In this document: piece after piece, positions 5,654 to 6,364 of the stretch
Layout: each line of letters opens with the position of its first letter
Position numbering within the stretch: the stretch's first letter is position 1
Assembly: GCA_018372555.1 (NCBI GenBank)
Contig: JAHAIU010000168.1
Span: forward strand, 1 to 6,364
Origin: Clostridium sp.
Lineage (GTDB): Bacteria; Bacillota; Clostridia; Clostridiales; Clostridiaceae
DNA length: 6,364 nucleotides
Direction of reading: 5' to 3'
The notes under the pieces: model-generated
The model's input: only the letters and a program-made list of their open reading frames with translations
Databases searched by the model: none
What the model was told of the DNA's origin: nothing
Program-made: the position numbers and the translations under genes

Positions 5654-6154
5654 TTATAATGTTTTTATAAATTTATTGCATTCTTTTCTCTTTGTAAATA
5701 TGTATATTTCTTTATCTTTTTGTTCTTTAATAATCTTATAGAATTTCTCTCTATGTTCTTTATTAAAATTCCATATCCATTTAATAAAATCTAAATCAAA
5801 TCTTTCTGGACATCCATCTGCCATATCCGGACGAACCTTCCCATAGCTCAATAAAACTCTTTTTATTACTCCAAATAAAGAAGTTCTTCTTGGATAATCT
5901 AGATATATTATAGTGTCACATCTTTTAATTCTCTCTTCTAAGGTTCTATCATAATTTCCATCTATAATCCACTTATCCTTTTCTAATTCTTTCATAAGTA
6001 AGATATTAAATTCTTCTCTAGGTATGTTAATCCAGCCCTCTTTCCAAAATAACTTATCTAGGTGTACTACTGGTAAATTAGTTTTTTCAGCTACCATCCT
6101 TGATAATGTAGATTTACCACTTCCCCCACATCCTATAATTATAACTCTTTCCAT
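5654..6154 (-). CDS. FlaR-like/adenylate-kinase-related P-loop protein (DNA topology modulation family)
   Basis: This is a 166-residue cytoplasmic P-loop NTPase of the adenylate/shikimate-kinase-like group often annotated as topology modulation protein FlaR. Walker A is GCGGSGKS (8-15). HLDKLFW (31-37), WIIDGNY (62-68), IYLDYPR (83-89) and the family signature RPDMADGCPERFDLDFIKWIWNF (108-130) follow. Its fold and ATP site suggest small-molecule or nucleotide phosphorylation. The real substrate is unknown, and the FlaR name rests on old DNA-topology work that may not describe the activity. Length is close to the family norm. The ATG has AAAGGAG (6169-6163) 8 nt upstream. The small membrane-protein gene follows after 3 nt, and an unidentified gene ends 78 nt upstream. 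Confidence 0.85.
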   Translation of the reverse strand: MERVIIIGCGGSGKSTLSRMVAEKTNLPVVHLDKLFWKEGWINIPREEFNILLMKELEKDKWIIDGNYDRTLEERIKRCDTIIYLDYPRRTSLFGVIKRVLLSYGKVRPDMADGCPERFDLDFIKWIWNFNKEHREKFYKIIKEQKDKEIYIFTKRKECNKFIKTL

Positions 6155-6169
6155 ACTTAAGTCTCCTTT

Positions 6170-6193
6170 GTATTTATGAATACTATCTAGATA
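6170..6193. other. Adjacent small palindromes before the FlaR-like gene
   Basis: GTATT-TATG-AATAC (6170-6183) forms a 5-bp hairpin directly beside the RBS, and TATCTAGATA (6184-6193) is a perfect 10-bp palindrome abutting it. Together they could be an operator or a leader structure. I found no convincing -35/-10 pair in the 78-nt gap, so the gene may instead be transcribed from upstream. Confidence 0.25.
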
Positions 6194-6232
6194 CCTTAGT
6201 CATTGATTTCAGTGTCATATTTACATAAGCAA

Positions 6233-6364
6233 TTATTTATAAGAGTTTGAGATATTAATTCCAGCATTTGAAATACTACTTCCATTATTATTGCCACAGT
6301 ATATACCCTTTCTTATAGGTGCAAGTAAAAACCCAGCTACAACTCCACCTAAAAAGCATGATAA
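6233..6364 (-). CDS. C-terminal end of an unidentified membrane-anchored protein (5' end outside window)
   Basis: An open frame enters from the right edge and encodes 43 residues before TAA (6235-6233): LSCFLGGVVAGFLLAPIRKG, then IYCGNNNGSSISNAGINISN, then SYK. The glycine-rich hydrophobic stretch GGVVAGFLLAP followed by RKG resembles the small membrane anchors of YtxH-like or similar short clostridial proteins. The polar Asn/Ser tail gives no functional clue. There is no in-frame start in the window, so the gene is truncated by the window edge and not by mutation. Gene identity is unknown. It reads in the same direction as the FlaR-like gene. Confidence 0.6.
   Translation of the reverse strand, partial: LSCFLGGVVAGFLLAPIRKGIYCGNNNGSSISNAGINISNSYK

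Overview
This is low-GC, AT-skewed DNA with purine-rich AAAGGAGG ribosome-binding sites and A/T-ending codons. That points to a Gram-positive anaerobe of class Clostridia (Clostridiaceae or Peptostreptococcaceae). I cannot name the species. There are no rRNA or tRNA genes, no CRISPR array, no transposase and no phage genes.

Left part, minus strand (about 110-2121): a single-gene unit for a glucose PTS permease, EIICB (ptsG). It has a recognisable sigma-A promoter, then a 5' leader of about 220 nt holding a ribonucleic antiterminator (RAT) overlapped by a factor-independent terminator, a strong RBS, the gene and a 3' terminator. This is the layout of a gene switched by a BglG/SacY/GlcT-type antiterminator protein. 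Neither that protein nor a PTS EIIA is encoded here. A possible minus-strand promoter with a palindrome in its spacer lies at 29-57 and would fire out of the window.

Centre, plus strand (2395-5094): a tight four-gene operon. It holds DUF969 membrane protein, DUF979 membrane protein, pyroglutamyl-peptidase I (pcp) and a gamma-glutamylcyclotransferase/AIG2-fold protein. Gaps are 8 bp, 20 bp and a 1-base TAATG overlap. If the last gene is a true cyclotransferase, both soluble enzymes release 5-oxoproline (pyroglutamate): one from peptide N-termini, the other from gamma-glutamyl compounds. The two membrane proteins look like two halves of one carrier. I infer a peptide/pyroglutamate salvage and transport module. 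This is the most interesting system in the window; the transport role is not established.

The operon ends in a roughly 200-bp imperfect inverted repeat (5119-5318) with a 23-nt loop. It looks like a palindromic MITE-type element, or a very large hairpin serving as terminator, and lies in the convergent intergenic region.

Right part, minus strand (5477-6364): the C-terminal 43 codons of an unidentified membrane-anchored protein cut by the window end; then a FlaR/adenylate-kinase-like P-loop protein; then, 3 nt after its stop, a 57-codon single-pass membrane protein that has no ATG and is easily missed. The last two probably form a small operon.
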